DNA from: Cliona cf. orientalis
Lineage: Eukaryota; Porifera; Demospongiae; Clionaida; Clionaidae
Direction: 5' to 3'
DNA length: 64,000 nucleotides
Assembly (NCBI GenBank): GCA_963930775.1
Contig: OZ005690.1
Coordinates: 7,610,225-7,674,224, forward strand
Each line of letters starts with the position of its first letter. The stretch's first letter is position 1. The position numbers and the translations under genes are program-made. The notes under the pieces were generated by a model. That model saw only the letters and a program-made list of their open reading frames with translations, made no database searches and was not told where the DNA came from. Positions 58,426-64,000 of this stretch are shown here, in pieces.

Positions 58426-61400
58426 CTATAGGTGTTTACACGAGCACAATAGTGAATATTTACATGAAGACATTTACTGGGTTTTTAATACACTAAGTAA
58501 CGTGCTAATATAAGCAGGTTAATGACTCAGGGATTCACTATGGAGAACAGAGATGTAGCCTACAACAAATCTATGGTCATTGTGGTATGTTTTGTTCACC
58601 GTATGTAGTTCAAGAAGCAGAGACAAATATAAAAGTAGCTAAACAATTTCTAGATTGAAATGTATACGCATTGAAGCATCATTAGTTTCAATGCTGTTTT
58701 CACTGCAATGTGGCATGAAGAGACAGGGTGAGGATTCACTGACATTTTATGCACGAACAAAGTCCATTGTTGTACCATAAATATCAGAACAAAGACATCC
58801 AGGGGAATGTACTACTCTAGATCTGCATGGCTAGCTAGGTATCTAGAATGACCCAGCCTATCCTGTCAGCTCCATAGATTATAATTCAGTACAATGAGGG
58901 GGGAGGGGGGGGATGCAGTGCAGTGGCTCTTTTTAGTGTTGTACTGAAGCAGAAAAATGGGCATGCATGTGCATCAAGTAGTTTGGCAACCTCGTTCCCA
59001 GGTTCTCCCAGTGTTCCAAGCAGGAATGGGTCTGCATGGAGATGAGGTCAAAGTTTGGTGGGGATAATCAAGTGTATAGTATATATTATAGTGCATGCAT
59101 GCCATTAACCCTGTACAGATTCTCCTTGCATCAGATAGTCCAAACAGATAGGGAGCCTGTGATAGGAAAATGTATGAAACTCTTGGAATTGCTCACTAAG
59201 CACATGAAATACTATTCACGAACCCTTCCACAGCTGGAAAAATGTTGTGATTTACAAGTGCCCCACCTGCGAGACTAACACCTGCTCTGATAGTTGTCTT
59301 GGCTAGCTTCCTTCATGAGAAACATGGGGAGGTCTGGGAAGGAGGCTGTAGGAAAGCATGGCTAGACACAAAGCCAGTCCTTCACTTAGATTAATTTTAC
59401 TGTTAATACATACTAACTGTATTAGTGCCAATAAGAATAGGGAGAACTATACATGTTAAGCCTAGTACTTTCCATTGTACAGTCGCAATTTAAATCATTA
59501 GAAACCACTCTTTGACAGCATATCTGGTGGTGGTTACCTACTTAGGTCCTACTGTGCAGGCAGCATTTGTGCTGATGTCTTATGGACTGACATGCTTGAG
59601 CCATAATGTTTGTATGGTAAGCTAGGGATAAGATCTACCATGCCTAGGCCTAAGCCTGGCACAATTACCTTCACAGCAACGGTTGCAAGACTGCTCAATA
59701 ATAAACAGATCTAGATTTATTGATATCCTCGATAAAGGCAACGTTGCTATGAAAACTTTACAGTTAAAGCCAAGCTATCATCAATAGGTGCTGTTAAGCA
59801 TGACATAAAGATCGCTAATTGCTATGGAACAGTCATGATTATGTGATCCTTAAAACCAATACTAAGGTCAGTGCATTACGCAATGCAGAAGAACGAGATA
59901 CAAAGAGGAAGGAGTTAGTGTGGGTTAAAGCATCGTTGACCAAGCAGTAGATCAGGGTCACATTCTGTTCCACTCCATTGCTCCAAACTCACCACATGGC
60001 ACGAAAGAGAGCCACCATGAGTGTAGCACATAATGATATTCACGACCTACCTCCCAAGGGAGGAGACAGCAAATCGCTCAACTGGAGGTGTGCTAAACTT
60101 AGCTGTAGGAGTACTCAGTGTAAAAGCCAGTCCTGAACAGTACCAAATAATCAGCTAGCTACTTACTAAGCATAGTAAGATTGTTAGAAGTTAAGACTGT
60201 TGAAAAAGTGGAGGCTGAGAGAGAACACCTGAACAGTCAGACAGTCAGTCAGCAGCCTACCTACGGACACTTGCTAGGTGTTTGTCATGGTCACAAGATC
60301 AGACTCCATTCGCTTCTTGTCAGTGCGCAATGTAAGTTCAATGCAGTGATAGTGCACAACTTGACATACTGAATATCATTGATAATTAATTCATTGCCCG
60401 TGTACAACACTGGTAACTATAATATTATTATAGTAATAATATCATTGGTTTATGAAAAGTGGCCACTTAACACTTCTAATACACAAATAAAAATCCAATT
60501 GCGGTGTTTGCACTTGGTAGCTGCCCACAAACTCTAAACACAGACTCCAACAATGCCACTGAAAGGTGTTGTCAGCATCCAAAATTAAACGGCTATTCGT
60601 GAGTGATGCTGTACCATTGACTAGATGATGTGTGTGCTTGTGTTTCATCCCCAATTTATTACAACTACCTGAGTACGTAGCAGAGTGTAACAGTGTAGCT
60701 ACATACAGTTATAGTTGCTTATGCATGCATGCATGGCTGTATAGACACAGCGAACCTGGGACTACCTGTGGGTGGATACAACCACAACAATGCAATCCAA
60801 TGCACTGATAGGGACACACAGCCTATTCATAACTCCCCAAGTGAATTACAACACCAGTATTCATGGCACACCCTAACTATGCCTTCCTGTACACCAAAGT
60901 ACACTGCACTATGGTAACCACAGGTTACTGCCCCCACAACTAATCAACATAGTTTTGAACGGTAGCGAATTTTGAGATCACTGAAGCTTGTGTGGAGCAG
61001 CAATACAAAAGGAGGCTTGACTGGAGGCCAGCAAGTTGTGTTCCCAACAATAATGCCATTTGGTAAGCCAATACTCAAGTGAAGTATCAGTTTAGTGTAG
61101 CAGTAAAGAGTGAGAGTGTCCAAAACTGAGTCAGTGGACGGGAGAAGCTTCAAAGCGAGATCATGTTGCGAAGATTCAGTTCGGTAAATGTCGTAAGTAC
61201 GTAGTAGCTAGTTGTCACTGCATGCAGACCCACGTAGCTATACACTACATTGATGGTCAGTGCATTCTGGACTTGCTATATGGGTATATATGGCTCGTTG
61301 CTGGAAGAAGGCAGTGAAGCTGAACAAGCCTGGGATTCGAGTTTTGGGTGGAGAGTCAGAAGGGTGGGAGTGGAAGATAAGATAACATTCAGGAGGTGTG

Positions 61401-63794
61401 TAGCCCACCCATGCCACTGAAGCATGCAGCGTGCAGCATTGTATTAAATCTTTGCTGATTAGCATGCTGCCATTGCACCAAGTCATTTTTACCAGGTTGC
61501 CTTGTCCACTTGACTAACATTCAGCATACATGAATACAAATAGTTGAATTAAGTGGTTGTAGTTGTTGGGGTACAAATAGGGCACACTTTTTAGCCAACA
61601 GGATTGTTGTTCTTGGAGTAGCGATTACAGACCTCCAAGGGCCTGCAGTACATCGTGAATATCTCAGCTCTGGCTATGGCTAGGAGTACTCTCATGAAAC
61701 AAATTGCAGTAGATAGCTCAATGAAAAGCTATCTACCAAGGCCTTAACCTTGCAAATCGGTCCCGCGGAATCGCTGCTAGCTTCATTTTAGCTTGTATTA
61801 AGTTTCTATGGAGTTTAGGTGGGCGTGGCTTCGTAATGGTTTTACCTACGATCGTGTTACAAGTGCCGTTGGATAGAGCTCGTGGAGAGCTACCTTCTGA
61901 TACTCGAACATTGATATCCCACTGGGAGAAGTTCCACGGAAAAACTGGTGAAATTTGGAGGTCTGTAATCGCTACTTGGAGTTCAGTATACGTGCTGACT
62001 AGGTAAATATCCATGGCTTAATGCTGTTGATAGGCACTGTACATAGCAGTACATAGCACTTAGATGTTCAGCAAATGTGGTTTATTATCTGTAAACTGAT
62101 GCTAATGAAGGTAAATTTCTTCCTACTTATCTTGTTTACACCCCCTAAACCTAGTTAGTTACAGTGTTCACACACTTTCTGATTTAATATCACCTATGGC
62201 CAAACCACTCCACACCCTTCAAGGGCTCGGTGCATATGCCAAAAAGAGAATTATAATTTTTGGATTTGACACTGATAATGAAATTAGCTTAGGACTCCAC
62301 CCTACAATCAATAGCTCCGTTTGTATACAACCAGTGCCCTTGTAGCTTACCCTTACCCTTACAACACTTAAGCAGATTAACGTGCTAGTGCCATCTCCCC
62401 AACAAGTCAAAATCGGTAGTTTTATATTGTAGAACATCCAATGATTCCCTTCAGGTTTCTCCAATGTAGTCTAGAGCAGCTTGGAAGACCAGCTAAGTTA
62501 TGACTTTATAAGCATGTTCTAATTGACTAGCTACATGTACTCAGTGTGGGCCCAATAAACCCTACAGTGCTTATCTATTTGGACAATATGCAGTCCGATA
62601 TTTTGATACATTTAGAAGAGAATCTATTTACTAAGAACAGGAAGCCCTCAAGTCAGTTTGAATATCACCAGAGTCTAGTCCACTCCTCCTGTAAACAGAG
62701 TCACTGTGTAAGAATGACTAAAATGCAATTGGCTAGCCAGAAGTTGATACACACAACATCAACACCCAAATTCCATATACACCTCCACCTCCCCATGGAG
62801 CCTAAAAATTTAATACTTCATACATGACTGCTTGATGACTGCTGTATACTGATGTGAGTGGGAGAGTGTGTAATAATGATTATGTGTATGCATGCTCTGG
62901 TGTGTACATGTATATCAGTTATTTTAGCTCAAAAAAACTGACCATTCACTCTGGTGATGGTTGAAGCAATGTACCACTGTCTGTGTATCCAGTGTATTCA
63001 GTCCTACATGATTGGTTTTGAAAGCCACACATATTATTTGACATCTAAAGGTACTTTAAAGCTGCCACCTTCATTGGTGAATGATAGACAGCAAGTTGCT
63101 GTGATCTCGACTAGTATTTTGTCTGGTTTTGGAACGTGACCATCCCGTCCCATCGTCAGATCCTTGAGTGAGCACATCTAGTCGTGGTCACACCAAGTTG
63201 ACTAGACTTAGCCATCCTTGTAACCACAATCTACCCCCAAGCCATGTTTGTAGGGATGGTATGGCAGTGAATACTGCTTTTTACTCCATGCAAAGGATGT
63301 AGACCCAAAGAAGGTTCCATGGAAGTGTTGTGCAAGGGAAGGCAGGAGCAGGGTGTCAGTGATATTCACTTGGTGACCACCCAAGCTCTTGAATCTTGAA
63401 ACCTGACCTTGGAATTCCCTATGAAGATGAAGTGTAATGATCACAACAGATCAGCTTTCACTGGAAACCTGATCCTGGTTATTGGGCAATAGGAAGATGG
63501 CATAGCATTGAGTCAATACCCTATTGGCAGTAGAGATCACTGCCAAGTATCAGTTTGTGTCTAGTCTGTTGTGAAGTAAGGTGGTGTTTGTGTAAATGGA
63601 AATGATATTATGGTCATGAAAGTTGATAATATCAGTAATCCAGGTAGACCCCACAGAGTTTGTGGTTATGGAAGTACTCTACTTAATTTAAAGTCTTTAA
63701 CCTATGCTCCCATTCAGGGAGTGTACTATAGGTTTACAATTTGTAGCAATTATATATGTAAGTCATTATGATATTATGTATTCCATTACAGATA
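58426..63794. other. 5.4 kb without a recognisable gene
   Basis: No frame over about 95 codons and nothing matching a family I know. It may hide small upstream exons of NCAPH2 (-) and 5' UTR exons of the TRAF-type gene (+). An inverted-repeat element lies at 61616-61976. A hairpin-family fragment (acctcgttcccagg) lies near 58990. Confidence 0.45.
61616..61976. repeat. inverted-repeat element, exact 21-bp arms
   Basis: gtagcgattacagacctccaa (61618-61638) and its exact reverse complement (61955-61975) enclose about 315 bp containing ggtgggcgtggcttcg. It looks like a MITE, but no target duplication is obvious. Confidence 0.6.
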
Positions 63795-64000
63795 ATGTCT
63801 ATCAGTAACGGAACAATGAACAAGGTGGACAACAGCATACCCATGTATGAGTTTATGGGCAAGATTCCTGACGAACTTGTCTGCAAGTTATGCAACCGTG
63901 TATTAGCTGAGCCTCGCCAGGTGGTGTGCTGTGGAGGCCACTACTGCAAGAGCTGCATTGAGAAGCGCATCACCGTCAACTACACCTGCCCCCAGTGCAA
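63795..64000 (+). CDS. TRAF-type RING-finger protein, N-terminal part (runs off the window)
   Basis: A splice acceptor (ttccattacag) precedes the exon and the ATG follows it within a few bases, so a non-coding first exon lies upstream. The 68 visible residues start MSISNGTMNKVDNSIPMYEF and contain a RING finger: C30-x2-C33, C46, H49, C51-x2-C54, C65-x2-C68, preceded by IPDELVCKLC. This spacing and position are those of TRAF-like E3 ubiquitin ligases, which act in TNF/IL-1/Toll signalling and are many in sponges. TRAF zinc fingers and the MATH domain would lie beyond the window, so the exact family is not settled. Confidence 0.85.
   Translation, partial: MSISNGTMNKVDNSIPMYEFMGKIPDELVCKLCNRVLAEPRQVVCCGGHYCKSCIEKRITVNYTCPQC

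Noticed and set aside
59036-59278. 80-codon plus-strand frame as an exon
   Set aside because: No homology, no good splice sites in phase; could not be linked to NCAPH2 or the TRAF-type gene.
62546-62827. 93-codon plus-strand frame starting MGPINPTVLIYLDN
   Set aside because: No family, no splice context and no compositional sign of coding.
1-64000. tRNA or rRNA genes
   Set aside because: I looked for cloverleaf-type and conserved rRNA strings by eye and saw none; a covariance-model scan would be needed to exclude them fully.

Overview
The window reads as nuclear DNA of an early-branching animal, most likely a demosponge. It is AT-rich and has short GT-AG introns. It carries animal-type orthologues (IGHMBP2, NCAPH2, a full-length ABCB transporter). 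It also holds families known to be expanded in sponges (a TRAF-type RING protein, a kinase with Kelch repeats), and its non-coding DNA is crowded with small inverted-repeat elements. The sponge assignment is inference; no rRNA or mitochondrial marker is present.

Layout. 1-3 kb: a possible last exon of an upstream gene, a small secreted peptide precursor (1071-1421, +) and the main exon of a GT61-type glycosyltransferase (1623-2904, -). 3-5.8 kb: small inverted-repeat elements. 5.9-13.8 kb: a 21-exon IGHMBP2-like helicase gene (-); its exons join in phase, but an in-frame TAA separates R3H from the AN1 finger. 14.3-15.3 kb: a non-autonomous TTAA-type transposon. 15.9-16.4 kb: a small secreted helical protein (+), whose downstream flank is invaded by a nearly whole Ty3/gypsy LTR element (16478-22623). 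24.4-26.7 kb: an intronless kinase/coiled-coil/Kelch gene (-). 27.3-29.8 kb: a repeat element carrying a second, satellite-filled palindromic element inside it. 30.1-43.7 kb: a 20-exon ABCB transporter (-) whose introns hold several small transposons. 44.0-45.6 kb: two convergent genes for related cysteine-rich, probably GPI-anchored proteins. 46.7-49.5 kb: a seven-unit satellite of about 400 bp period, fused to a truncated second copy of the TTAA element (to 50.3 kb). 50.6-52.8 kb: a decayed LINE (-). 53.8-54.7 kb: two more small elements. 55.0-58.4 kb: the 3' exons of NCAPH2 (-), with a large repeat-filled intron. 58.4-63.8 kb: no recognisable gene. 63.8 kb to the end: the start of a TRAF-type RING protein (+).

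The genes show no operon-like cooperation. They are ordinary eukaryotic units: RNA/DNA helicase, chromosome condensation, membrane export, glycosylation, signalling and secreted or surface proteins. The observations most worth a second look are the antimicrobial- or neuropeptide-like precursor at 1071, the stop codon inside IGHMBP2, the asymmetric ATP sites of the ABCB protein, the convergent cysteine-rich pair, and the two satellite-like elements at 28.5-29.5 kb and 46.7-49.5 kb.

All exon joins were made by hand from splice consensus, phase and homology recalled from memory. Boundaries may be off by a base or two. No database search was run.
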